Assembly: GCF_017939745.1 (NCBI RefSeq)
Contig: NZ_JAGKQQ010000001.1
Span: 6,401,299-6,465,298, forward strand
Origin: Gemmata palustris
GTDB lineage: Bacteria; Planctomycetota; Planctomycetia; Gemmatales; Gemmataceae
DNA length: 64,000 nt
Direction: 5' to 3'
The translations under genes and the position numbers were made by a program. Positions within the stretch are counted from its first letter, which is position 1. Every line of letters starts with the position of its first letter. The notes beneath the pieces were generated by a model. That model had not been told where the DNA came from, did no database searches, and saw only the letters and a program-made list of their open reading frames with translations. Shown one piece after another: positions 15,290 to 23,623 of the stretch.

Positions 15290-16747
15290 CTACCCTGCGG
15301 CCCGCAGCGTCTCCGGCCACGGCCACACTGCGATCGTCGTCCCGTGTTCCGAGTGGCCGGTGTTGTACGCCACCGCCAGCGCTTCGCCGCCGGGCGAAAA
15401 CTCGACCTGCCCCCCGCGCCACGACAAATCTTCCAGCACCGCCCGCACGAACCCCAGCGATTTTCCGTTCGACACGTCCCAGAACCCGATCCACCCGCTC
15501 TCGGCCTCGGCCGTGATCGCGTAACTTCCGTCCGGGCTGTACGCTAAATTCGTCGGCTGGTGCCAGTCCGGGATTTTCAGATCGACCGTCGGCCCCCCCT
15601 CCAGCGGAACGTGTCGGACCAGTACGCGGGACGGGTAGAACGATTGGCGCCGAACCAGGGCGCCCGAGCCGTCGGGCGCCAGGGCGAACTCCGTGGGCGC
15701 AGCGAACCCGCCCGGCAGTCCGTCGAACGCATCGCGGCGCACGGCGTCCGAGGTTCCGCGATCCACGTTGAGCGTTTTCAATTCGCCGCTGTACGTCGTC
15801 CCCAACAGCCGGGAGCCGTCCGGAGAGTACCGGAGCGCTGCGAACCCCTCGAACGCCGTGCGCCGCATGTACTGCGGCTGGGCGGCGGTGAGGTCCGCGG
15901 TGAACGCCTGCTGGTACGAGAGCAGCGTGAGCCGCGACCCGTTGGGCGCGAGCGCTCCGCGGCCCCAAATTCGCCTACTGTGGAGCACGAGTTCGAGGTC
16001 GCGTGTACCGGACTGCCACCGGTACACGGTGCCGTCGTGGAGAGCAACGACCGCACCGGTTTTCGTTGTCGCCATTCCGATGACCAGGTTGCCGAGCTTC
16101 CGTTTCCCGACCACGGATGTACCGTCCGCGCGGTCCACGGTGCGGAACGCACCGGACAGGTGCTGGCCGATGAGCTGGCGCCCGTCCGGGCTGAACCCGA
16201 ACCGCGACAGGTGCGGGGACCACTCGCCGAACTGCCCGAACCCGCCGGCCGGCGCGCCGCCTTCCGCGCGCCGGTCGAAGCACGGCCCACAGGTGTCGCC
16301 CATCCAGCCGAGCGATTCCGGCGTGCCGAGCGCCCCGCACCGGCACACGGCGATGTACCGCTCCGTGTCCTGCTCGCGCACGCCCAGCACCGCTTCCGGG
16401 TAGACGTGCCACCACGGGGGGAGCGCGCGCAGTTCGACTTCGCGGCGCAGGCGCGCGAACCGGTGCCGCGTGCGGCCAATAATGCGGACGTGCTTGCGCC
16501 CGGCCGGGTCGGTCCACCACGCCGCGATCACCTCCGGCACCGCGCGCCCCCCGCGACACGACCGGCGCCGACCCTCGGGTCCGCTGCGGAGCACGTCGTG
16601 TGCGAAGCGCCCCCAGAACGCCGCGTCGCGCGCCATCAGGTTGGTCAGGGTCTGGTTCTCGCGGTTCGCGGCCTTCATCGCCTTGCCGAGCACGCCGGTC
16701 AGCGCGCCCTCGTCGGGGTCGATGAACCGCTTATCAAAGGTCGCCAT
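15290..16747 (-). CDS. WD40/propeller-like protein with N-terminal zinc ribbon
   Basis: 485 residues, no signal peptide. Residues 1-130 are not recognised. At about 133-158 a zinc-ribbon pattern is seen: CRCGALGTP ... GDTCGPC. From ~175 on the chain shows repeated beta-propeller blades with SPDGRQLIG, ALAPNGSRLTLLS, YSPDGSRLLGTTYSG, APDGSGALV, YSPDGSYAITAE and FSPGGEALAVAYN, like WD40/YVTN blades. This points to a protein-binding scaffold. Such zinc ribbon plus propeller proteins recur in Gemmataceae. No operon partner is visible; the start is divergent from the exchanger gene 210 bp away. Confidence 0.75.
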   Translation of the reverse strand: MATFDKRFIDPDEGALTGVLGKAMKAANRENQTLTNLMARDAAFWGRFAHDVLRSGPEGRRRSCRGGRAVPEVIAAWWTDPAGRKHVRIIGRTRHRFARLRREVELRALPPWWHVYPEAVLGVREQDTERYIAVCRCGALGTPESLGWMGDTCGPCFDRRAEGGAPAGGFGQFGEWSPHLSRFGFSPDGRQLIGQHLSGAFRTVDRADGTSVVGKRKLGNLVIGMATTKTGAVVALHDGTVYRWQSGTRDLELVLHSRRIWGRGALAPNGSRLTLLSYQQAFTADLTAAQPQYMRRTAFEGFAALRYSPDGSRLLGTTYSGELKTLNVDRGTSDAVRRDAFDGLPGGFAAPTEFALAPDGSGALVRRQSFYPSRVLVRHVPLEGGPTVDLKIPDWHQPTNLAYSPDGSYAITAEAESGWIGFWDVSNGKSLGFVRAVLEDLSWRGGQVEFSPGGEALAVAYNTGHSEHGTTIAVWPWPETLRAAG

Positions 16748-16957
16748 CGAGCTCCCCCGTCCGCCCGAATTTCAATTGTGCCCAATGATAACCGATGGCG
16801 GGGTACACCACCGCGCCGGTTGATTCGGTACGCGCAGCGCGTCAACGGCGCTTTTTGGACCTCGTGTGCGAGGCGCGTGGAACGAAAGATCCCCGCGCGG
16901 ACTCTCACCCCATAGTTTCAAACTCGTCGGGCGCTTCCATTCCGGCCGGAGTGACGA

Positions 16958-17902
16958 ATGTCGGAGTTCGTGGTGCTATTCGCGGTCGGGCTGCTGCTAC
17001 TCGCGGTCGGTTCAACGGCCCTCGTGCTCGGCGCGGCCCGCCTCGACCGGGCCACCGGGCGCAGCGCGTTCGCGGTCGGGTTGGTCGCGGTCGGCTTCGG
17101 GCCGTGTGTCGCGGGCCTCGCGTTCGATCTCGCCGCGGTACTCCACAAACTCCCGCGCCTCGCGATGGGTAACGTCATCGGCGGCAACATCGCGAGTATC
17201 GGGCTCGTACTCGGCGCCGCAGTGCTCGTGCGCCCGATTACGGGAACGGCGAAACTATTCGCCACCGCGATCCCACTCGTGATCGTGGCGGCACTCTTGT
17301 TTTGGTTCTTGGCACGCGACAACAAAGTCGAACGCATCGAAGCCGGCGTGCTGTTGGTCGCGGGCCTGGGAGCACTGGCCCTCCTGATTCACAAAGCGCG
17401 CCAAGAATCTGAGCCAGTGAAAGCGGAATTTGCGGCGTGGGTGCCGAACCGCCTGTCGATGTGGACCGCGGGGGGGCTGGTACTTGCGGGATTGGGCGCG
17501 TTAATTGGTGGCGCCGTTCTCGTTACCACCAACGCGAACGAAACGGTGCGCCGATTATCGCTCGATTCGCACCGACTCGGACTGGTTTCGGCCGGCGTGA
17601 TGGCGCTGCCGGCCCTGGTTGCCGCCGTCTGTGCCGCGCGACGCGGGCGCTCGAACCTTGTTCTGGGCCTCGCCGTCGGTCCGGCCCTGTTCAATCTGCT
17701 GTTGGTCGTCGGCACCGTTGCGATGGTGCGCCCGCTCCTCGTGATCGAGGGCGCGATCCTGAACGAAGTGCCCGCTATGGCACTCTTCACACTGCTGCTC
17801 GTTACTCCGCTGGCGAACGGGCTCCGGGTGTCGCGCGGGGAGGGGGCGATCCTCCTCGTCGCGTGCGCCGGATTCGTCGCGTGGCAGGTCACGAAGAAGT
17901 AA
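16958..17902 (+). CDS. Sodium/calcium exchanger family membrane protein (CaCA)
   Basis: 314 residues with about ten hydrophobic helices. The two inverted alpha-repeats that form the ion sites are recognisable: GFGPCVAGLAFDLAAVLHKL then RLAMGNVIGGNIASIGLVLG, and in the second half PALVAAVCAARRGRSNLVLG then LAVGPALFNLLLVVGTVAMV. In YrbG-like exchangers these read GNVxGSNI; the second repeat is less conserved here, so ion specificity is uncertain. CGGAG precedes the ATG. The 3' end overlaps the convergent MFS gene by 14 bp. Confidence 0.85.
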   Translation: MSEFVVLFAVGLLLLAVGSTALVLGAARLDRATGRSAFAVGLVAVGFGPCVAGLAFDLAAVLHKLPRLAMGNVIGGNIASIGLVLGAAVLVRPITGTAKLFATAIPLVIVAALLFWFLARDNKVERIEAGVLLVAGLGALALLIHKARQESEPVKAEFAAWVPNRLSMWTAGGLVLAGLGALIGGAVLVTTNANETVRRLSLDSHRLGLVSAGVMALPALVAAVCAARRGRSNLVLGLAVGPALFNLLLVVGTVAMVRPLLVIEGAILNEVPAMALFTLLLVTPLANGLRVSRGEGAILLVACAGFVAWQVTKK

Positions 17903-19472
17903 CTTGGGCCTCGGCCTTCGCGGTGTCTTCGTCGAGGTACTTCGCGCCCCAAATCCACAGCACGCCACTGATTGGGATCAGCATCGACACGCCGACGAAC
18001 GCCGTGTGCAGGCTCGACAGGTCGGACACGAAGCCGATGATGAGCGGCGAAATCGCGTCGCCGAGAGCGTGAATCACCAGGATGTTGATCGCGAACGCGG
18101 TGGCGCGGATCTCCGAACGGGTGACGTTCGCCAAAATGGTGTTCGCGGGGCCGGTGTTGAAGAACAAGAAGAACACGGCCACGAACAAGAACGCCCACGC
18201 CAGCGGGAACGAGACGAACAGCATCCCCAGGAAGAACGGGAACGCGATCACCATCCCCCACCCGGCGACCTGGAAGTACGCCCCCTTCACCCCGCGCTTC
18301 CGCAAATAGTCGCCAAAAGTCCCGCCCAAAAGTGTCGCGATCAACCCTCCGATCACCACGATGCCGCCGATATAAGTGCCAATAGCCCCGTTGGTCAAAT
18401 ACCCTTCGGCCGGACTCGCGTCCAGGATATCGGCTTGGTAGCTGGTGACTTCCGCTTCGGTCAACAGTCCGGGTGTGCTCGGCGTCCCCTTCAATCGGGC
18501 TTCGGCTTGGGTGAGCGTCAGCACGTCCGGGCCGGCCCCCGCTTCGAGCTTGTTCGTGACTGCTTCCGGCACCATCAGGCTGCCGTCGGAGCGCCGAAAC
18601 CGTTCTTCGGTTCGGAGCCGATCGATCGCTTTCGTGTCGAGTGTGAACCGGGCCTCGCGCTCGAACACGTAGAGCTGCATGACGGTCGCCACGCCGCCCA
18701 ACACGAACGTGGACGCCGTCATTCCCGCGCAGCACAGCACGAAGGAGCGGTTCAGTTTCAGCTCCTTTAACACCGCCCAGTAACTCGGGCCGTGAACACC
18801 CGCTCCGGCGTTCCCGTTAACGCGAGCGAGTTCTTCCTGTGCCCTGTGCCGCGGAGTTTCCTTCATGAAGAAGCACAGCACACCCAATACGAGCCCGGGA
18901 ATCACAGCGAGGTAGAACGCCCCGCGCCACCCGAGCGAGGTTTCCGCCACCTGCGAACCGATCACGAAGCCCAGCGCGCTACCGACCGGGATGGCCACGT
19001 AGAACCACGCCATCACCCGCCCGCGGTGGTCCACCGGGTACATGTCGGAGAGCATCGCGGGCGCGACGGGGCCGTAAGCCGCTTCACCGATCCCGACCAG
19101 ACAGCGCGTGAGGAACAGAATCAGGTAGCCCGTCGCCAGCCCGGTCCCCCCCGTCGCGAGGCTCCAACCGATCACCGCGACGCCGACCAGGAGCCACCGC
19201 GACAATCTGTCGCCGAGCCGCCCGAACACCGGGGACAGGCACATGTACGCGACCATGAACGCGGTCGTCAGCGCACCGAGCTTGGTGTTCACCCACTGCG
19301 CGTCGGACGGGAAGATGGTCGCGTCCCGCTTGATCTTGGGCAGCGTGGCCGAAAGGATTTGGCGATCGATGTAGTTGAACAGGTTGATACCGATGAGCAG
19401 CGCCAGCGCCCACCCGGCACCCGGTATCGCTTTGCTCGGCCCGGCCGAATCGGTTGCGGTTCCGGTGTGCAT
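17889..19472 (-). CDS. MFS transporter, spinster-like, with large inter-helix insertion
   Basis: 527 residues from the ATG at 19472. Twelve hydrophobic helices are expected: NLFNYIDRQILSATLPKIKR opens the first, and the A-motif appears as GRLGDRLSRW. The signature RCLVGIGEAAYGPVAPAMLS is typical of the spinster/hexuronate-like branch. Between the helices around residues 270-380 there is a long hydrophilic stretch (YVFEREARFTLDTKAIDRLR through AEGYLTNGAIG), larger than usual. The family moves small organic molecules by proton coupling; the substrate is unknown. The terminator of the upstream minus gene lies just before this start. Confidence 0.88.
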   Translation of the reverse strand: MHTGTATDSAGPSKAIPGAGWALALLIGINLFNYIDRQILSATLPKIKRDATIFPSDAQWVNTKLGALTTAFMVAYMCLSPVFGRLGDRLSRWLLVGVAVIGWSLATGGTGLATGYLILFLTRCLVGIGEAAYGPVAPAMLSDMYPVDHRGRVMAWFYVAIPVGSALGFVIGSQVAETSLGWRGAFYLAVIPGLVLGVLCFFMKETPRHRAQEELARVNGNAGAGVHGPSYWAVLKELKLNRSFVLCCAGMTASTFVLGGVATVMQLYVFEREARFTLDTKAIDRLRTEERFRRSDGSLMVPEAVTNKLEAGAGPDVLTLTQAEARLKGTPSTPGLLTEAEVTSYQADILDASPAEGYLTNGAIGTYIGGIVVIGGLIATLLGGTFGDYLRKRGVKGAYFQVAGWGMVIAFPFFLGMLFVSFPLAWAFLFVAVFFLFFNTGPANTILANVTRSEIRATAFAINILVIHALGDAISPLIIGFVSDLSSLHTAFVGVSMLIPISGVLWIWGAKYLDEDTAKAEAQVTSS

Positions 19473-19510
19473 CGGTGGGCTCTCCGAGTGTGAACGAAAA
19501 CGGTCGCTAA

Positions 19511-19549
19511 AAAAACACAAACTCCCCGCGCCTCGAGGCGCGGGGAGTT
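19511..19549 (-). terminator. Strong rho-independent terminator
   Basis: A perfect 30-bp palindrome at 19520-19549 (arm AACTCCCCGCGCCTC) is followed on the minus strand by TTGTGTTTTTTT. It lies 60 bp after the stop of the secreted Pro/Gly-rich gene and just upstream of the MFS start, so it separates the two transcripts. Confidence 0.85.
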
Positions 19550-19608
19550 CAAGATAGTAGCTGGCGCGGCGGCCGAACACCGCGCCGATTAACCGCTTTC
19601 CGTGCCAA

Positions 19609-20397
19609 TTACTTCTGGCCGGAGCGGTAGCCGGTGTTCACGATCGGCCCCTGCGCGGGCTGCTGGGCGGCCCGGTAATCCGGTTGAGCGTACTTGTAAC
19701 CCGCGGGGGCCGGTTGTTCGCTCGGCGTGGAAACCACACGGCCCTGCCACGTCGGTTGAACGGCGGGACCCTGCGTACCGCGCGCCGGCATCATCACCGC
19801 GCCGGCGCCCATTCCCGGGGGCATCGGTTGCGGCTGCATCGGGGGAGCGGGTTGGCTGTACCCCGGCTGCCCCGGGGACGAGTACCCGCCCGCGTAGGCG
19901 CCCCCGCACGCGGACGCACAGCCCGTGGCCGATGTGCAACCGAACAGGCCCTGAATCGGCGTGACATACGGGGTGGGCCGCATCTTCGGGAGCTCGGTCT
20001 TCGAGGGCTGGAAGCACAACCACGCCTTCATCCGGTCCCAGCACGTCCGCTCCCGGCCCGACTCGCACCCGACCGGCCCGCAGCTCGTGGGGCCGCACGC
20101 GCCGTAGCCCCCACCGATGCCCGGCGGGAGCGGCGGCACCGTGTACCCCGGTGCGGGAGCGGCGGGCGCTTCCGTGTACCCCGCGACGACCGGGCTGCGG
20201 ACCGGGGACCACGTGGTCCGCGCGAACATGCGCGAACCGCTCCCGCCCCACGCTCCGCCGGCCGGCGCGACCAAGCTCCCGTTGTGCAGCACCGGAGGCG
20301 GAACGACGGGCGCGGTCGGTGCGAGCCAGCCGTCTTGTGCGCCCACCGGGGCCACACAGCACACCCCCGCCATAGCCGCGATGTAAAATCGTTTCAT
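19609..20397 (-). CDS. Secreted Pro/Gly/Cys-rich low-complexity protein
   Basis: 262 residues from the ATG at 20397, with GGAGG upstream. The signal peptide is MKRFYIAAMAGVCCVAPVGA. The mature chain is rich in Pro, Gly and Ala, with Cys-containing patches (GACGPTSCGPVGCESG, GCTSATGCASACGG) and a short more ordered segment (RTCWDRMKAWLCFQP). Cys spacing suggests disulphides outside the cytoplasm. Proteins of this style are common and fast-evolving in planctomycetes and may belong to the cell surface. No domain is recognised. Confidence 0.75.
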   Translation of the reverse strand: MKRFYIAAMAGVCCVAPVGAQDGWLAPTAPVVPPPVLHNGSLVAPAGGAWGGSGSRMFARTTWSPVRSPVVAGYTEAPAAPAPGYTVPPLPPGIGGGYGACGPTSCGPVGCESGRERTCWDRMKAWLCFQPSKTELPKMRPTPYVTPIQGLFGCTSATGCASACGGAYAGGYSSPGQPGYSQPAPPMQPQPMPPGMGAGAVMMPARGTQGPAVQPTWQGRVVSTPSEQPAPAGYKYAQPDYRAAQQPAQGPIVNTGYRSGQK

Positions 20398-20590
20398 AGT
20401 TCCGCCTCCGTGCGGATTGAGGTGATCCAACACCTCAAAGTTTCGACCGCCGGGGCCGGAAAGTGCAGGGTTAGAGGTTGTAGCGAAGGTGAAGAGCTTG
20501 CGCACGATCGGCACAACCGGCACAGATTACCAAGCGGCCCGTTTCAGGCGAGTGACTGGCGAGGGGAGAAAGGCGTGCGGTTAGCCGGTA

Positions 20591-21526
20591 TCACCACTCC
20601 GAGTCGTCGAAGAGAGAGGGCTGAACCGTTCGGCGCTTCGGTGCGGGGCGGTTCACGCGCGCGGCGGCACGGTTCGCGGAGTTGGGGCGCCGCACGAGGG
20701 TGATCGTCTTCGCCGCCACATCTTGCCGCGCCGTAATGACTTCCGTTGTCGGATTCAGCGCAACGAGGGCTTCGCGTCCCGCCACTGCTGCGAGTTCCGG
20801 CTTATTACAATCTTTGCTCAAGTGTAGTTGAACGAGGTGTGAGGGGAACCCCTCCCCCGACCGCCCCGCGATGGTCGCGGTCAGTTCCGCGGCCTGCTTG
20901 TTCGAGAGGTGCCCCATATCGCCGAGGACGCGATCAACGAGGAACTTGGGTCGCGGACTGGCCCGCTCCATCAGTTCGTCGTGGTTGTACTCCAGCGCGA
21001 GCACGTCCACGCCCGCGAACGCGGAAATCAACTCCGGCGAGCTACAGCCGAGGTCGGCCGCGTAGCCAATCGACCACGCGGGCGCGGGCTGGTGCTCGTC
21101 GAGGCCGTCCACGCGGAAGGCGTAAGTGGGCACGGAATCGTGTGACACGCGGATCGGCAAACAGGTGAGGTTCTTCGTGAGTTCGATGGGGCGCCCGTCG
21201 GCGTACTCGCGCGCGAGCCCCGCCGCGTTGAAGGTGGCGAACGACGACGCGACCCGCTCCATGTGAGCGAAGTGCTTGGCGTGGCCGTACATCGGAATGC
21301 GCCGGCTCCGCAGGTCGGCGAGGACGGCGTCCTTCCAGTGGTCCGTGTGCGTGTGCGTGAGCACAACGGCCGACACGCGCTCCCACGACGCACCGATCGA
21401 CTGGAGGCGCGCGGTGAGGAGCCGCGGGTGCAACCCGCAATCGATGAGCAGGCCGAACCCGTCGAGTTCGAGCAAACTGGCGTTCCCGCCGCTGCCGCTC
21501 GCCAGAACTGTGAACCGGGCCGTCAT
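20591..21526 (-). CDS. Metallo-beta-lactamase fold hydrolase, YycJ/WalJ-like
   Basis: 311 residues from the ATG at 21526, preceded by GGGGAAG. The MBL signature is present: GSGGNASLLELDG at the start, then HTHTDH (His58, His60, Asp62, His63) as metal ligands, RVSHDSVPTYAFRVDG, and YNHDELMERA. This is the YycJ/WalJ pattern; members have been linked to DNA-end processing as 5' exonucleases. The C-terminal ~40 residues are basic and Pro-rich (PAPKRRTVQPSLFDDSEW) and end in a QxxLF-type segment that resembles a sliding-clamp binding motif (QPSLF), which would suit a DNA repair role. The last point is inference. Confidence 0.85.
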   Translation of the reverse strand: MTARFTVLASGSGGNASLLELDGFGLLIDCGLHPRLLTARLQSIGASWERVSAVVLTHTHTDHWKDAVLADLRSRRIPMYGHAKHFAHMERVASSFATFNAAGLAREYADGRPIELTKNLTCLPIRVSHDSVPTYAFRVDGLDEHQPAPAWSIGYAADLGCSSPELISAFAGVDVLALEYNHDELMERASPRPKFLVDRVLGDMGHLSNKQAAELTATIAGRSGEGFPSHLVQLHLSKDCNKPELAAVAGREALVALNPTTEVITARQDVAAKTITLVRRPNSANRAAARVNRPAPKRRTVQPSLFDDSEW

Positions 21527-21665
21527 CGGATGATCTTCCCCCGGTAACTTCAACCACCGCGCCGGGCGGGACATAAGTCGAAGTAAATATGAAGGTAAGT
21601 TTTACCCGCGCGCGAACCGCATTAAAAGGGCGGTAGGTTTAGGCGTCGTTCCGGCCGGGGAAACG

Positions 21666-21710
21666 CTACCCGCTCGTTGACACGCGCGGTTCGCCAAGAG
21701 GCTCAGGCGA
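21666..21710. repeat. Palindromic repeat, family copy 2 (partial)
   Basis: Positions 21666-21695 match the left arm of the 10438 repeat at 28 of 30 bases. Only a short inverted piece (GGTTCGCC / GGCGAACC) remains on the other side, so the element is truncated. It lies 15 bp beyond the stop of the minus gene ending at 21725, the same placing as copy 1. Confidence 0.75.
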
Positions 21711-21724
21711 ACCAGTGCCTCGCC

Positions 21725-22447
21725 CTACTCCTTCCCCAGCACCAGATCCACGACCCAGCACCCGCGCACGTGTGGCCTCGGTCCACGACAGTGATCGAGC
21801 ACGTCGGGGCTGTCGCACCCGGCGTCCTGGAGCGCGTCGGCTAGGATCGACATCGCGCTGAAGTCGCGGGACTCGTACATCTGCGATGCAAGCGTAAGAA
21901 CCGTGGAGGTGCGCCAGGAGGGGGAGAAGGTAACAGGGCGAAACGGGTTCCCGAAGATGTCGCGGAGCAACACGCACTGTGCGGCGTATTCCTCCAGCCT
22001 TCGCGAGTGGATTCGCCAAGCCCATTTGATTTCAGTCTCGTTCTCTACAGCACTTTCGATTGATGCGGCTGCCTGGTCCGCAACTGTCGCGGCATTACTC
22101 CACACTCCGTCCCTGTCCCAATCAGGTGAATCGTTATCCCAGAAAGAGAGGAGGCGATACGCACTAAAAGCCCAGTCTCGCAATGCCGCGGGTTGCGACA
22201 TGTCCTCGTAGACGGGCTCTCGCGCTTTCGCTCTGGCCTCCTCACACCGATCCCATCCGGCAAGTCCATCCGCATACTCTTCGACGACTTTGACGAGATT
22301 ACGCGAGCGATGGTCGGAGAAAGAGTGCCAGTAACGTCGGCGACACTCGCAAAGGAATATAAGCGTTTTCCGTTTCGATCGGCGAACCCAATCCGTTGCC
22401 AGCATTGGCTTCGCGACAGTGGAACTGAGCCATTCCGCCTCGGTCAT
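21725..22447 (-). CDS. Conserved Gemmataceae protein with TEAEW start and RDIFGNPFRP motif
   Basis: 240 residues, no signal peptide. It starts MTEAEWLSSTVAKPM and carries LLRDIFGNPFRPVTFSPSWR near residue 163 and a C-terminal HVRGCWVVDLVLGKE. I recognise these segments as those of a paralogous family that is frequent in Gemmata and often joined to TIGR02996 proteins. No reaction is known. The many Trp, Arg and acidic residues and the predicted helices suggest a compact cytoplasmic protein. GC content is lower than average here, as in the LRR protein at 6762. The start is a simple ATG with weak upstream signal. Confidence 0.65.
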   Translation of the reverse strand: MTEAEWLSSTVAKPMLATDWVRRSKRKTLIFLCECRRRYWHSFSDHRSRNLVKVVEEYADGLAGWDRCEEARAKAREPVYEDMSQPAALRDWAFSAYRLLSFWDNDSPDWDRDGVWSNAATVADQAAASIESAVENETEIKWAWRIHSRRLEEYAAQCVLLRDIFGNPFRPVTFSPSWRTSTVLTLASQMYESRDFSAMSILADALQDAGCDSPDVLDHCRGPRPHVRGCWVVDLVLGKE

Positions 22448-22648
22448 CGGTCGCTCCCTGGAATCGCTTTTAGCATGACCGATCCGCGGCTACGGTGCTA
22501 GTCCTCGGTGTCGGCTGCGGTGAATTCGATCGTCCAGAGAGAGTTTCCAACTTGTGAACGGCTGGCAGCGGGCGTTCATGTCGCGCGAGGATGAAGGCGG
22601 CCACACGAAACGACTCGCGGGCGGAACTCCGGCTCTCCGACGAAATAG

Positions 22649-22801
22649 TCAAGCGCCACGACAACGCATTCTCATTACATGGCGCCGCGGATCGATCGCT
22701 TCAACCGCAATAAAGCCGCGTTCATGTCGAGTCAGGATGACAGGGCGGTTCCGACGTGAAGAAGCAAACTGTTGGACCAGGTGATTCAAGGCAAGCGCCA
22801 T
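22649..22801 (-). CDS. Small ORF resembling a Phd-type antitoxin start (doubtful)
   Basis: The gap 22448-22942 holds no sure gene. This 50-residue frame reads LVQQFASSRRNRPVILTRHE then RGFIAVEAI, which resembles the N-terminal part of Phd/YefM antitoxins (pattern PVxLTRxGxPxAxLxxx). A second, weaker piece with FILARHERPLPA lies about 144 bp further along the minus strand. No toxin gene is adjacent. It may be a decayed remnant or a chance likeness. Confidence 0.25.
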   Translation of the reverse strand: MALALNHLVQQFASSRRNRPVILTRHERGFIAVEAIDPRRHVMRMRCRGA

Positions 22802-22942
22802 TCGATAGCCACCGCAGGATACGTTTTGCTCACATGCCCCCACAAAGTTAAAAAACTAACAAGAGCGTCCCTTTTGGCGTACCGCTTGCTCTCAATATTC
22901 TTTCTGGTAACAATGTGGCCATCGAAGAATCGAGGATTGGCT

Positions 22943-23416
22943 ATGCTCCGCGTGTTTGGCGCTGTCGCGGCCTTTCTGGTGTGCCTCCACACCAGCGCGG
23001 CTCCTCCCGTCGCGAACCCGACCGAATCCGCCACCACCGCTGACAAGGCTCTGGCGTTTGACGGGAAGATTGTTCCGCTCGCGGACGCGCTGAAGAAGCT
23101 CGGTGTGAAGCCCGATGCGGACACCGCCGGGGTCGCTCTCGTCACCGCCGATGGCACCACTTACACACTCGTGAAAGACGAGAAAACACGCCTGCTTTTC
23201 CTCGATCCGCAGCTCCACAACCGTGACGTGCGACTCACTGCAAAGGTGCTCCCCGGCACGCGCGTTCTGCACGTCGAGCGCGTGCAAACGATCAAGAGCG
23301 GGAAGGCCTTCAACGTGGATTACTGGTGCGAACAGTGCCAGCTCGATGCGACCGAGCCGGGGCCGTGCAAGTGCTGCGGTGGCGAGACCGCCCTGCGCGA
23401 ACTCCCGGCCAAGTAA
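22943..23416 (+). CDS. Exported protein with C-terminal zinc-ribbon-like Cys cluster
   Basis: 157 residues from the ATG at 22943, which gives a signal peptide (MLRVFGAVAAFLVCLHTSAA). The body has beta-rich segments (GVALVTADGTTYTLVKDEKT, NRDVRLTAKVLPGTRVLHVE) and ends with CEQCQLDATEPGPCKCCGGE, four to five cysteines arranged like a metal-binding or disulphide knot. This pattern is known from small planctomycete periplasmic proteins of unknown role. The upstream frame to 22772 lacks a better start. A clear terminator follows. Confidence 0.75.
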   Translation: MLRVFGAVAAFLVCLHTSAAPPVANPTESATTADKALAFDGKIVPLADALKKLGVKPDADTAGVALVTADGTTYTLVKDEKTRLLFLDPQLHNRDVRLTAKVLPGTRVLHVERVQTIKSGKAFNVDYWCEQCQLDATEPGPCKCCGGETALRELPAK

Positions 23417-23438
23417 GTAGCTCATTGCTTCTACTCGG

Positions 23439-23477
23439 CACCCCAATCGGTTGATTCCGGTTGGGGTGTTTCGTTTC
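23439..23477 (+). terminator. Rho-independent terminator
   Basis: CACCCCAATCGG pairs with CCGGTTGGGGTG (one G:T) around a 6-nt loop, followed by TTTCGTTTC. It is 22 bp after the stop of the preceding gene. Confidence 0.75.
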
Positions 23478-23623
23478 TCGTAGCGCGGTCACGCTGCGCC
23501 CTCGCCTGGTCAGTTCCTGCCCACCATTCGGCGCATTCAGGCTAAGCAAGAACCCGGCACGGCTCTTGCTGGCTGCCCACCGCTACCCAACGTGTGCATC
23601 CGTTCCTCCAGGAGTGACCCCCG

